NCBI GenBank assembly: GCA_046350595.1 | Contig: JAXMAC010000004.1 | Location: 1-64,000, forward strand | Direction of reading: 5' to 3' | Source of the DNA: JAHFOW01 sp046350595 | GTDB lineage: Bacteria > Planctomycetota > Brocadiia > Brocadiales > Brocadiaceae | DNA length: 64,000 bases | Shown: piece by piece, positions 1-9,144 of the stretch | Layout: every line of letters begins with the position of its first letter | How positions within the stretch are numbered: the stretch's first letter is position 1 | The notes under the pieces: generated by a model | What the model was told of the DNA's origin: nothing | What the model saw: only the letters and a program-made list of their open reading frames with translations | Databases searched by the model: none | Made by a program: the position numbers and the translations under genes

Positions 1-44
1 AAAAGAACTTTTTTGAATAAAATTATACGCTTTTCATAAAATCC

Positions 45-1673
45 TTGCGCGCTAAAAATTTTATAAAAATCCCTATCCTTTCCTTTTTAACAATCCTCTT
101 TATGTGCCTGTCCTTCCCTCCGGCAGGCGTGGGGTATCTGGCATGGATTGCATTCATCCCATGGTTTATCCTGATAATTACAGAAGAAAAATATGTGTAC
201 CTCAGCGCCCTGTTTATTGGCGTGGTATTTTTTTTCATCCAACTTTACTGGCTGTATTATATTGCTGCCGCTGCCTGGATTATGTTGAGTTTGTATTGCT
301 CTGCGTATTTTCTCTTCTTTGCATTCATTACCCGGCTTGTTGTTTTTCGGTTGAAATGGCCGCTCGGTATTGTTGCGCCGTGTGTATGGGCGTCATTGGA
401 ATTCATTCGGTCATTTCTTCTTTCGGGATTTCCCTGGTTTTTTATCGGACATTCACAGTATCAATACCTGCCGGTAATACAAATTGCAGATATCACCGGC
501 GTCTATGGTATTTCCTTCATCATTGTGATGATTAACGGGTGTATTACAGACTGGATACTCCATTTTTTGAATTATCGTAATAAAACTACACATGCACTTT
601 CTTCCTTTTTGTCACCCGGGAAAAAAATGCTCTTCTTTGGCCTGACCTGTATTTTCCCCCTGGCGCTCTTAACTGCCGCCATGCTCTACGGTTTTTGGTG
701 GCTCAGGAATTACAAACCGCAGGAAGGCCCCACACTCTGCATGGCACAAGGAAATATTCCCCAGGATCTAAAATTTCAATCTACCGAGGAAGATGATATC
801 CGGATTTTAAAAATATATTCCGAACTATCCATGGGCGCTAAGGGCAATTCCATTGACCTTCTTATATGGCCAGAGACCATGATTCCGGGATTACTCAATA
901 TCAACCCGGAACTTACCGGGAGAAAAATAGACATCCTGTCACAACTCACCGTCCTTCAACTATCGCAAGAACTTCGCACCCCCCTGCTTCTCGGTGGTCT
1001 CGCATTAACTCTGCATGAAGAAAATCAGGTTTATTTCAACAGTGCCTATTACTATAACAAAGAAGGAACATTCGTAGACCGGTACGACAAGATTCACCTC
1101 GTGCCATTTGGCGAGTTCACCCCTTTAAAGGACTATTTTCCCTTCCTTGCCAAACTCGTGCCGTACGAAGTCGGTTTAACCCACGGAGAGAAACGAACCG
1201 TGTTTCATTTAGACACCCCGGATAATAAACATTTCGCCTTTGGTTCATCTATTTGCTATGAAGATACGGTGCCATCCCTCATTCGGGCATTTAAGAAAGA
1301 AGGGGCTGATTTCATGGTAAATATTACCAATGACGGCTGGTTCCGCAACAGCGCCGAACTTGACCAACACCTTGCCATTATGGTCTTCCGTGCCGTTGAA
1401 AACCGTATGACCATGGCGCGCGCAGCCAATACGGGCATATCATCTTTTGTTGCGCCAGACGGCGCTATTTACGACAAATTGACAGATTTACAGGGAAAGT
1501 ACAGGGAAATAAGCGGCACACTTATCAACCGTATAAAGTTGATTAAAAGTTCCAACACGATATACACCCTGTGGGGTGACTGGTTTTCCATCTTATGCTT
1601 AACAACATCGGGAATCATGATTTTTCTGGCCCTTTTTGGAAGCACTTTCTCCTTGACATTCCCCAAAGAATAA
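45..1673 (+). CDS. lnt: Apolipoprotein N-acyltransferase
   Basis: Integral membrane enzyme that transfers an acyl chain from phospholipid to the N-terminal cysteine of apolipoproteins, the last step of lipoprotein maturation. Hydrophobic segments fill residues about 8-220. A nitrilase-fold domain follows from about 228, with the expected Glu-Lys-Cys triad: E277 in WPETM, K349 in YDKIHLVPFGEF and C404 in SSICYED. The 542 residues are close to the usual 500-550. The start is TTG because an in-frame stop lies at 18-20 and the next ATG (102) would remove the first membrane segment. It is followed after about 100 bases by mreB. The presence of lnt agrees with the lipoproteins encoded elsewhere in the window. 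Confidence 0.93.
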   Translation: MRAKNFIKIPILSFLTILFMCLSFPPAGVGYLAWIAFIPWFILIITEEKYVYLSALFIGVVFFFIQLYWLYYIAAAAWIMLSLYCSAYFLFFAFITRLVVFRLKWPLGIVAPCVWASLEFIRSFLLSGFPWFFIGHSQYQYLPVIQIADITGVYGISFIIVMINGCITDWILHFLNYRNKTTHALSSFLSPGKKMLFFGLTCIFPLALLTAAMLYGFWWLRNYKPQEGPTLCMAQGNIPQDLKFQSTEEDDIRILKIYSELSMGAKGNSIDLLIWPETMIPGLLNINPELTGRKIDILSQLTVLQLSQELRTPLLLGGLALTLHEENQVYFNSAYYYNKEGTFVDRYDKIHLVPFGEFTPLKDYFPFLAKLVPYEVGLTHGEKRTVFHLDTPDNKHFAFGSSICYEDTVPSLIRAFKKEGADFMVNITNDGWFRNSAELDQHLAIMVFRAVENRMTMARAANTGISSFVAPDGAIYDKLTDLQGKYREISGTLINRIKLIKSSNTIYTLWGDWFSILCLTTSGIMIFLALFGSTFSLTFPKE

Positions 1674-1779
1674 CCGTATAATTTCCCCTTTATTATAACC
1701 ATTAAAAACTACACGACTTGTGAAAGATTAAATTGTTGAGTTTCAAAATTTCACATCTTTTTTCGGAGCGGTCCTTATA

Positions 1780-2835
1780 ATGCATCCATTAGATTTCATA
1801 TTAGGTTTTGTCTCAACAGACATGGGCATTGACCTTGGCACAGCAAATACCCTTGTATGCATACCCGGACATGGAATTGTATTATCGGAACCATCTGTTG
1901 TGGCAGTAAAACCAGGCACCAATAAAGTCCTTTTAGGCGGAAATGCCGTTGGAAATGTCGCAAAGGCGATGATGGAGAAGGCGCCCAGCAGTATCTCCGT
2001 TATCCGCCCTTTAAAGAATGGCGTTATAGCAGATTTCGATATTACGGAGGCCATGCTGAAGTATTTTATTACCAAGGTTCACAAACGAAAGTGGGGCGTC
2101 CGCCCAAGGATACTCATTGCGATTCCATCGGGTATAACTGCCGTTGAAAGACGCGCTGTGGTAAATTCCGCAGAACGCGCAGGGGCCAGAGAGGTGTACC
2201 TGATTTCAGAACCGAAGGCCGCTGCAATTGGCGTTGGACTTCCCGTCGGAGAACCTGTAGCAAGCATGGTGGTCGATATCGGTGGCGGAACGACAGAAGT
2301 AGCCGTTATTTCACTTGGCGATATATTCACCCATGAAAGTCTTCGAATTGCAGGAGACGAATTTGACGAAACGATAGTTCAATACATACGGAAGGCATAC
2401 AATCTGGATATCGGACATCGCACCGCAGAACAAATAAAGATAACGATAGGTTCTGCATATCCCCTGGAAGAGGAGTTGACCATGGAAATCAGAGGACGTG
2501 ATGCAATCGCAGGACTACCCAGGGCGACAACCATTACCTCGCAGGAAATTCGCGAGGCATTGAAAGAGCCTTTTGACAAGATTGTGCTTGCCGTGAAATC
2601 CACCCTTGAAAAGACATCGCCAGAACTGGCTTCTGATTTAATAACCAATGGTCTGGTACTGGTTGGCGGCGGTGCATTGATCAGACGTTTCGATAAACTC
2701 CTGGAAGAAGAAACAGGCCTTCCCGTGCGGGTGGGAGACGACCCTTTAACAGCCGTTGCGCGAGGGACGGGGTATCTTCTCGAAAATCTTGATTTATACA
2801 AATCAGTGTTACAGGATGAAGACATCCAATCCTAA
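1780..2835 (+). CDS. mreB: Rod shape-determining protein MreB
   Basis: Bacterial actin that forms membrane-associated filaments directing lateral wall synthesis. The 351 residues hold the actin-fold nucleotide motifs: IDLGTANTLV near the N-terminus (phosphate 1), DIGGGTTEVAVI in the middle (phosphate 2) and VLVGGGALI near the C-terminus (adenosine). The length matches the family (about 340-350). It overlaps the start of mreC by 20 bases, so the two are translationally coupled in an mreBCD-mrdA operon. Many planctomycetes lack a complete wall-elongation set, but anammox members are known to keep it, which fits the assignment of the window. Confidence 0.97.
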   Translation: MHPLDFILGFVSTDMGIDLGTANTLVCIPGHGIVLSEPSVVAVKPGTNKVLLGGNAVGNVAKAMMEKAPSSISVIRPLKNGVIADFDITEAMLKYFITKVHKRKWGVRPRILIAIPSGITAVERRAVVNSAERAGAREVYLISEPKAAAIGVGLPVGEPVASMVVDIGGGTTEVAVISLGDIFTHESLRIAGDEFDETIVQYIRKAYNLDIGHRTAEQIKITIGSAYPLEEELTMEIRGRDAIAGLPRATTITSQEIREALKEPFDKIVLAVKSTLEKTSPELASDLITNGLVLVGGGALIRRFDKLLEEETGLPVRVGDDPLTAVARGTGYLLENLDLYKSVLQDEDIQS

Positions 2836-3646
2836 TTTCAGCAGTCTTGTAAATAATCCCCTTACAACTATTGTTACCCTTTTAGCGCTATCTCTGGTTT
2901 TATTGTTTTCGCCAGCGAAACTATCAAACCGTATAAGGATGGCCTGCGCTGTTCCCATGAGACCCTTACAATTGGCAACCTGTTTTTGCAGCAATTCGGC
3001 GAGCAATTTTCTTGACCGTATCATTGCTACCTGGCAGAATACCCGTATGAAACAGGGGTTGGAAGATCAGGTCTCTCTGTATAAAAATAAGATTCTTGAA
3101 CAGCAGGATACCATATATAAACTGGAAAGCAAGCTGCGTATGCTTGCAAAGTTTCAGGCTGAAAATAAAAATAGTAAAACAACCCCGATAACAGCAGATA
3201 TTATTGGTTACGATACATCAAATTTCAGAAAAAGCATTACGATTAATGCAGGTTTAAAACATGGTGTAAAGCAGGGTGATATTGTCATTTCGAACAATGC
3301 GCTCGTTGGAAGGGTCACTATGGTAAGCAGGGGTAGCAGCGTTGTTCAGCTCATCACCGACCCTGCCTCACGCATACCCGGAAGGGTAGTACAAACGCGG
3401 GAGCAGGTATTACTCGAGGGCAACGCAACGGCTTTTTGCCAGCTAAAGTACGTACCGCGATGGGCAAAATTAAAAAAGGGGGATGATGTTGTATCTTCCG
3501 AGATTGGGGGGGTATATCCGCCCTCACTGCCCATTGCCACAGTCGTTGAAACGGAAATGAAGGGAGGCGCCCTCTTTCAATCAGTAAAGGTATTGCCGAA
3601 GGTCAATATTGCAAACATTGAAAGCGTGCTGGTTATCACCCATTAA
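2816..3646 (+). CDS. mreC: Rod shape-determining protein MreC
   Basis: Periplasmic scaffold linking MreB filaments to the PBP2/RodA elongation complex. The start chosen is the ATG at 2816 (MKTSNPNF), inside the mreB 3' end. A longer reading from 2756 would overlap mreB by 80 bases and add no signal. One membrane segment at about residues 15-35 is followed by a coiled coil at about 75-110 (QVSLYKNKILEQQDTIYKLE) and the beta-rich MreC domain, including GLKHGVKQGDIVIS and GRVTMVSRGSSVVQLI. Length is 276 residues. It lies between mreB and mreD in the canonical order. Confidence 0.93.
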   Translation: MKTSNPNFSSLVNNPLTTIVTLLALSLVLLFSPAKLSNRIRMACAVPMRPLQLATCFCSNSASNFLDRIIATWQNTRMKQGLEDQVSLYKNKILEQQDTIYKLESKLRMLAKFQAENKNSKTTPITADIIGYDTSNFRKSITINAGLKHGVKQGDIVISNNALVGRVTMVSRGSSVVQLITDPASRIPGRVVQTREQVLLEGNATAFCQLKYVPRWAKLKKGDDVVSSEIGGVYPPSLPIATVVETEMKGGALFQSVKVLPKVNIANIESVLVITH

Positions 3647-3670
3647 GATTTTACATGAGAACCTGAAATT

Positions 3671-4168
3671 ATGCGGTGGTTTACTTTTTTCTGTATTATC
3701 GTATGCATCTCCCTTACCCAGACAACCTTAATACACTGGATAAACATAGGGCAGGCCGTGCCGGATCTCTATTTTCCTTTAATCGTCTTTTATTCCTTCC
3801 TGACGGATATTAAAAAAAATACCATCGCCAACTGGTTTGCCGGTTTATCGAAGGATTTATTTTCTGACGGGCATTTTGGGTTAAATGCAGTCTTTTTTGT
3901 CGCTATAGGACTCCTTCTCTGGTCTGTCAGGGAGATATTATACCGGGGACATGTAGTAACGCAGGTCATCACCACATTCATCTTTTCATTCATATATAAT
4001 GTCCTTTATGCGTTGCATACAACAGCGTCTTTTCACTCACTACGTTTTTTTTCAACACTCTGGATAATCTGTATCTGTTCCTTATATACAGCATTGATAG
4101 TACCTGTACTTTTCTGGATATTCAGCAAATTTCAGCCTACACGGAAGCTTTACCCACACTATGAGTAG
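3671..4168 (+). CDS. mreD: Rod shape-determining protein MreD
   Basis: Small integral membrane protein of the elongasome. The 165 residues are almost entirely hydrophobic with about five to six predicted membrane segments, as in the MreD family. The pattern LPDLYFPLIVFYSF is followed by GLSKDLFSDGHFGLNAVFFV, which resembles the conserved MreD region around the D-x-x-xG motif. Identification rests on this pattern and on its position between mreC and mrdA; the family is poorly conserved in sequence. Confidence 0.88.
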   Translation: MRWFTFFCIIVCISLTQTTLIHWINIGQAVPDLYFPLIVFYSFLTDIKKNTIANWFAGLSKDLFSDGHFGLNAVFFVAIGLLLWSVREILYRGHVVTQVITTFIFSFIYNVLYALHTTASFHSLRFFSTLWIICICSLYTALIVPVLFWIFSKFQPTRKLYPHYE

Positions 4169-4175
4169 TTAATTT

Positions 4176-6104
4176 ATGTACCCGCACCGCTTCAAGATTA
4201 TTTTCATTATCATCGTTTTACTGTTCATCGGCATTGCAGTCCGGCTTTTTCAACTCCAACTCATCGAAAGCGATAAATATAAAGGCATCTCAAAGAGCCG
4301 CCGCATCAATACCTTTCCCCTCGAAGCCACGCGGGGAACTATTTTTGACAGAAATGGCAAGGTGCTTGCCATTGATCAGCATACGTTTCATATTTCCGTC
4401 CAGTATAAATACCTCCTCTACAGTTATATTGTTCGCAACAAAAAAAACCTCTCGCGTATTTCGGAGATGGGCATACACAAAAAGACAAATAAATCATGTG
4501 GAGAATGTCATGAAAATCAAGACCTGTGGCTCGAAAGAATATCCCCCTTATTAGAAATTCCTGAAAATCAGATTCTGGAGCGGGCTGAACAGATTATCAA
4601 CAACGTGGAAAAACTCAAACAAGGCATTGAACAAAAATCGGGCAGGGCAACCCGCATCAGGGAGGAAACAGACTATCATCCTGTTGCCTCTGATGTTGCA
4701 TGGGAAAAGGTCATTCAAATAGAAATAAAACACGACATTTTTCCTGGTGTCCGTATTATCCCCGAACCAAAAAGAATTTATCCGGAACGGGAATTGGCCG
4801 CGCACATCGTTGGATATATGAGTAATCTGACCGAGAATGAATGGAAGGAATCCAGCAACAATTGGAGCAATTATATCCTTGATTCCGGCGGTGCAGAGAC
4901 GGAGACGGTATCGTTACTCTACGACGGCTATGATAAAAACGACTCCGTCGGCCGGGCTGGTATTGAAGCAAGCTACGAAGAAGAATTGCGTGGTTTACGT
5001 GGTAAGCGGTTTGAAGAAATCACCAGTAAAAAACCACAGGTCGAAAAAGTCATTGTAGAAAGACCCCCGGTTCCGGGAAATGACATCTATCTAACCATAG
5101 ACGCCCAAATCCAGTCCTCTGCTGAAAAATCGCTGGGCGCCAACCGTGGAACTGTTGTGGTCATGGATCCCTGGACGGGCGAAATACTCGCCATGGCCAG
5201 CTATCCGCGTTTTAATCCTAATACCGTCAATGAAGATTTCAACAAGCTTGTCAGACATCCATTTAAACCATTTCTCAACAGGGCGGTACAGGGCGCATTG
5301 CCGCCGGGGTCTATTTTTAAAGTTATTACGGCAACTGCGGCTCTGGACACCAACAGCATCAGTACCCGGACGAGTTTTGATTGCCGCGGGTTTATCAATT
5401 ATAAAAATACCATTTTAAAATGCTTGTCAGAAAGCGGACACGGCTCAGTTACTATAGAGGATGCGATCCCCTACTCATGCAACGTGTTCTTTTTTGAAAC
5501 CGCAAAGGTTACCGGGGGAGACTCTCTGTACACATGGGCAAAGAGGTTTGGTATTGGAGAAAAAACGGGCATTGATCTCCCTTACGAACGGAGTGGAAAT
5601 CTGCCAAAGATGAACTCCCTTGCATCTGCCATGAATGTCGCCATCGGCCAGGGCGCATTGCTTACCACACCCCTTCAGTTGGCCAGGGTATATGCCGCCA
5701 TAGCAAATGGAGGCGACTTAGTCCGTCCTCATGTAGTCTTAAAGGTTACCAATAATAAGGGAAACACCCTTCACACATCCCGGACATCACCTAAGCAGAG
5801 AATATCTATAGAACCGTCTACCTTAGAAACCCTCCGGACAGCGTTTCAGGATGTAATTACCCGTGGAACCGCCAAAGACAGCGGATTGGCGGTATATAAA
5901 GTTGCCGGGAAAACAGGAACCGCAGAAACAAGCAGGCAGAAGGACAATCACGCCTGGTTTGTCGGCTATGCGCCCTATGACGCCCCGAAATACTGTTTTG
6001 CAGTCCTCGTCGAACACACATCAGGACACGGCGCAGATGTGGCCGGTCCTCTTGTAAAAAAACTCATGTCATATTTATTCCCCGAACTGAACGCGGCATT
6101 GTAG
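4176..6104 (+). CDS. mrdA: Penicillin-binding protein 2 (elongation transpeptidase) carrying a CXXCH motif
   Basis: Peptidoglycan transpeptidase of lateral wall growth. One N-terminal membrane anchor (residues about 4-24) precedes the PBP dimerisation domain with RGTIFDRNGKVLA. The C-terminal transpeptidase domain has SIFK (S379, K382), SCN (434-436) and KTG (579-581), so all catalytic motifs are present. It starts 7 bases after mreD. The oddity is CGECH at residues 108-112 in the N-terminal domain, a perfect c-type haem attachment motif, located in the segment between the RGTIFDRNG region and the PVASDVAWEK region. The domain is periplasmic, where cytochrome c maturation acts. Whether haem is bound is not known from sequence. 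Length is 642 residues, typical for the family. Confidence 0.95.
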   Translation: MYPHRFKIIFIIIVLLFIGIAVRLFQLQLIESDKYKGISKSRRINTFPLEATRGTIFDRNGKVLAIDQHTFHISVQYKYLLYSYIVRNKKNLSRISEMGIHKKTNKSCGECHENQDLWLERISPLLEIPENQILERAEQIINNVEKLKQGIEQKSGRATRIREETDYHPVASDVAWEKVIQIEIKHDIFPGVRIIPEPKRIYPERELAAHIVGYMSNLTENEWKESSNNWSNYILDSGGAETETVSLLYDGYDKNDSVGRAGIEASYEEELRGLRGKRFEEITSKKPQVEKVIVERPPVPGNDIYLTIDAQIQSSAEKSLGANRGTVVVMDPWTGEILAMASYPRFNPNTVNEDFNKLVRHPFKPFLNRAVQGALPPGSIFKVITATAALDTNSISTRTSFDCRGFINYKNTILKCLSESGHGSVTIEDAIPYSCNVFFFETAKVTGGDSLYTWAKRFGIGEKTGIDLPYERSGNLPKMNSLASAMNVAIGQGALLTTPLQLARVYAAIANGGDLVRPHVVLKVTNNKGNTLHTSRTSPKQRISIEPSTLETLRTAFQDVITRGTAKDSGLAVYKVAGKTGTAETSRQKDNHAWFVGYAPYDAPKYCFAVLVEHTSGHGADVAGPLVKKLMSYLFPELNAAL

Positions 6105-6113
6105 CGTTGCGTA

Positions 6114-6599
6114 TTAGTATTCATCTAAATGATACCATTCGGCATCTTCGAGCCAGGTGTATGGACGTGATACAAAGTTGATGATGTTTTCCAGGATAAA
6201 ATAATGCTTTTTTTCCTCCTCTGCTATTTTTAGAAATATCTCTTTGTGTGACGGTTCGTTTACTTCCCCGGCTTTATCTAAATAGAATTTCTGGCTCTTT
6301 TTCTCGATTTCCCGCGCTTTTTTGTACAATCCAAGGTGCGATGTCTGGATACCGGAGGTATCCCTTTCTTCTTTCATCTTTACAAAGATGTTTTTTACGT
6401 TGAATAATATTGGGGTATCCGCCATCTGTGCCTTTTTATTATTTTTTATTTTTTGCAAAATATCATAATGGACAACCTCGGCATCAGCAAGCATGCCAAG
6501 TATATTTTGAAGCCCTTTGTTTGAAATCTTTTTTGCCAGATCGCGGTAATAATTCTCGCCATCTTTTTCCATCTGCATTGCATATTCATAAATATCCAT
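6114..6599 (-). CDS. Ferritin-like/rubrerythrin-type protein
   Basis: A 161-residue, largely helical protein with repeated E-x-x-H type pairs: EKDGENYYRDLA and EVVHYDIL in the first half, EKKSQKFYLDKA and EEEKKHYFILENII in the second. This is the carboxylate/histidine pattern of a ferritin-like di-iron four-helix bundle, though no C-terminal rubredoxin domain follows. The start is ATG 6599, with a strong AGGAGG 6 bases upstream; longer readings to 6758 lie inside the ABC transporter gene. It overlaps the 3' end of that gene by 14 bases, so the two are likely translationally coupled. A role in iron or peroxide handling is inferred only from the fold. Its stop is 9 bases from the convergent mrdA stop. 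Confidence 0.8.
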   Translation of the reverse strand: MDIYEYAMQMEKDGENYYRDLAKKISNKGLQNILGMLADAEVVHYDILQKIKNNKKAQMADTPILFNVKNIFVKMKEERDTSGIQTSHLGLYKKAREIEKKSQKFYLDKAGEVNEPSHKEIFLKIAEEEKKHYFILENIINFVSRPYTWLEDAEWYHLDEY

Positions 6600-8382
6600 A
6601 TTGTAACCTCCTGTTTTTGTAAAATTGTTCTTCGTATAATTTTTGATAGAGTCCTTCCGACTGCACAAGTTCCTGATGATTACCGGTTTCCACAATTTCG
6701 CCGTTGTCAAAGACAATAATGGTATCCGCACATTGGATGGTGGAGAGTCTGTGAGCAATGATAATTGTTGTTCTGCCTTGCATCAGTCTTTTCATTGCCT
6801 GTTGAATGAGATTTTCTGCCTCAGAATCCAGTGAAGATGTTGCCTCGTCTAAAATCAGGATAGGGGCGTTTTTCAGGAAGGCGCGCGCCAGGGTGATGCG
6901 CTGCCTCTGACCTCCTGAAAGTTTTATGCCGCCTTCCCCAATTTCCGATTGATACTTATTTGGCAGTTTACAAATAAAGTCATGTGCGTTTGCAGAAATA
7001 GCCGCGGCCATGACCTTCTCTTCAGTAGCATCAGGGTTGCCGAACAGGATATTCTCATAAATTGTCCCTGAAAACAGAATGGGTTCCTGGGGCACAATGG
7101 CAATTTGTCCTCTCAGGCAACTGAGCTTGAAATCTCGGATATCGGTTCCGTCAATAGCGATATTCCCCGATGTGACATCATAAAACCGCGGGATAAGCTT
7201 GACGAAGGTGGATTTACCGGCCCCGCTTGGCCCCACCAGCGCTATGGAGCTACCGGCTGGTATGTGCACGCTGATATCCTTCAGGACGGTTTGTGTTACG
7301 TCATACATAAAACAAACATGGGAAAAATTGATATCGCCCATGATTGGCTGGAGATTCCTGGCAGATGGGCGATCCACAATATCGGGAGAAGTATCAAAGA
7401 CTTCAAATATCCTTTCCATAGCTGACTGGGAATTTGCCAAAAGGATATTCAGTTCAGTGAGCCGGTTCAGGGGGTTATAGAACATCCCCAGGTAGGCATA
7501 GAATGCAGTTAAAGCGCCAACGGTAAGATTGCCGTGAATGACCTGCAATGCTCCATACCAGACGACGAGGATCGGAGCCAGGGATGTCAAAAAACCGACT
7601 ACGGATAAAGCCGTTGCATTATGTTTGATATTTTCTATCTGATAGGATAAATACTCACGGTTATCCTGAAAAAAGAGTTTTTCTTCCGTCTTTTCCCGCG
7701 TGTATGACTGGATAATCGAAATGCCGCTCAGTTTTTCGTGGACGTTTCCGGATATTTCCTCCATCTTTTTCCGTGACAGGGCATTGATCTTTTTGATCTT
7801 GGTCTTGAAGAACTTATTCAAAACGACATAAAAAGGAAAAATGGAGATTGAGACCAGCGCCAGACGCCAGTTCATGTGGAAGAGGATAAGGGCAATCATG
7901 ATGATGGAACTGGCATCCATGAGGGTATTAGTAAACGCAGCGCCCACAAAGTTTTGGGCAACTGCAATATCCCCCAGCAGGCGTGATGCAATGGAGCCTA
8001 CCTGCCGCTTTTCGTAAAAACTGAACGACATGCGCTGAAGGTGCACATACAGTTCTTGCCGTAGGTCAAAAATAATCCGCTGGCCGGTTTTGTCTGCGAT
8101 ATATGACCGGAAATAGGTAACTACCGCCCAGAACACATAAACAGCTATGAGGGCAAGCATTTTATAATTCAGTTGTGCGATGTTGTACCGGGAATGCGAT
8201 AATAAACGATCTATGACATCCTTAAAAATCCACGGGAAGATTAACGGAATATTGTATTTCAGCAGTCCGCAGCATGTAGACGCCGCAATTGACCATTTAT
8301 ATGGCTTTACATAAGCCATGAATTTTTTCAACGATGTATTTAAAATCGTATTTGTGAAATGATGCTGCATATACTTTGTCAC
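6586..8382 (-). CDS. ABC transporter, fused permease/ATPase (MsbA-like exporter)
   Basis: A 598-residue half transporter that should act as a homodimer in the inner membrane. The transmembrane domain spans residues about 20-310 (six segments). The nucleotide-binding domain from about 345 has Walker A GPSGAGKS, signature LSGGQRQR, Walker B ILILDEATS and the switch histidine in IIAHRLS. The family includes lipid A/lipid exporters (MsbA) and multidrug exporters; substrate cannot be read from sequence. The downstream ferritin-like gene overlaps it. The start (MTKYMQHH) could instead be the internal methionine 4 codons in. Confidence 0.9.
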   Translation of the reverse strand: MTKYMQHHFTNTILNTSLKKFMAYVKPYKWSIAASTCCGLLKYNIPLIFPWIFKDVIDRLLSHSRYNIAQLNYKMLALIAVYVFWAVVTYFRSYIADKTGQRIIFDLRQELYVHLQRMSFSFYEKRQVGSIASRLLGDIAVAQNFVGAAFTNTLMDASSIIMIALILFHMNWRLALVSISIFPFYVVLNKFFKTKIKKINALSRKKMEEISGNVHEKLSGISIIQSYTREKTEEKLFFQDNREYLSYQIENIKHNATALSVVGFLTSLAPILVVWYGALQVIHGNLTVGALTAFYAYLGMFYNPLNRLTELNILLANSQSAMERIFEVFDTSPDIVDRPSARNLQPIMGDINFSHVCFMYDVTQTVLKDISVHIPAGSSIALVGPSGAGKSTFVKLIPRFYDVTSGNIAIDGTDIRDFKLSCLRGQIAIVPQEPILFSGTIYENILFGNPDATEEKVMAAAISANAHDFICKLPNKYQSEIGEGGIKLSGGQRQRITLARAFLKNAPILILDEATSSLDSEAENLIQQAMKRLMQGRTTIIIAHRLSTIQCADTIIVFDNGEIVETGNHQELVQSEGLYQKLYEEQFYKNRRLQYGYL

Positions 8383-9144
8383 AGAGAAATCTTGAAATCA
8401 GGAAAAAGGAATACTATTTCTTCTCAATTTGAATACATCTAAAGAGTTTATCAAATTCTAAGACATCACGGTAAAAAATTTTTAAGTATTTGTTTATTAA
8501 AAACCGCCAAATCCGAAGCATGGAATCCAGGTGTCTTCGTGCCTTTGCTGCCGGTTTAAAATTATTTGGCAACAAGTTGTGAGTAGGGTGGATTAAGGCG
8601 TTGGTTTTTACGCCGAATCCACCAATAATATTTCCATGAAAGGCGGATTCGCTCTTGCTTAATCCACCCTACTCACAAATCCGCATAAAAAAATGAAAAT
8701 TCCTATGCATTCAAGTTATTTTATAGCGCAGCTAAGCCGCAACCAATCCTCTTGTGAAAGCGGGGAGATTGCTTCGGAAAAGACCATCGGAATGACACTT
8801 ACTATGCATTTTGATGGCACACAGCACGTTGCCATTGCGAGCGTTTGTAGTGATGATTTCAGTCGTCTGGGGTCATTGCGAGCGGAGCGAAGCAATCTTT
8901 CCCTCATAAACAAACTTCACCTCCTGATAAGAAGTACATGTGATTGTGAAAAACTTACACAAAAAAGAAGTTTTTACAGAGTAATACTATACCAGCCGGA
9001 TATATTTCCCGCTACCTTGTATTTTAAGACATTATGGATAAAATTATCAGAGCATTTTCAGAAATTGGTTGCAGATAATTACATTCCTTGTCGCTACAGT
9101 TAATTACAAGGAATGGGTGAAGGAATTATGTCGGGAGGATATTC
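8383..9144. repeat. Repeat-filled intergenic region: 21-bp inverted repeat plus families A and B
   Basis: No credible gene in 762 bases. A perfect 21-bp inverted repeat (8577-8597 with 8658-8678, TTGTGAGTAGGGTGGATTAAG and its complement) closes an 80-base element. A family A core (AAAATGAAAATTCCTATGC) lies at 8691-8709. A reverse-oriented family B copy runs from about 8722 to 8989; its other copies are at 11451-11683 and 61551-61820, with pieces near 15.1 and 15.8 kb. An open frame at 8693-9103 reads straight through this repeat and is not a gene. The last 30 bases carry GGGAGG (9133-9138), the ribosome binding site of the next gene. Confidence 0.8.

Noticed and set aside
8693..9103. 136-codon open frame
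   Set aside because: It reads through family A and B repeat sequence and recurs in pieces at other repeat copies; no protein family or ribosome binding site.
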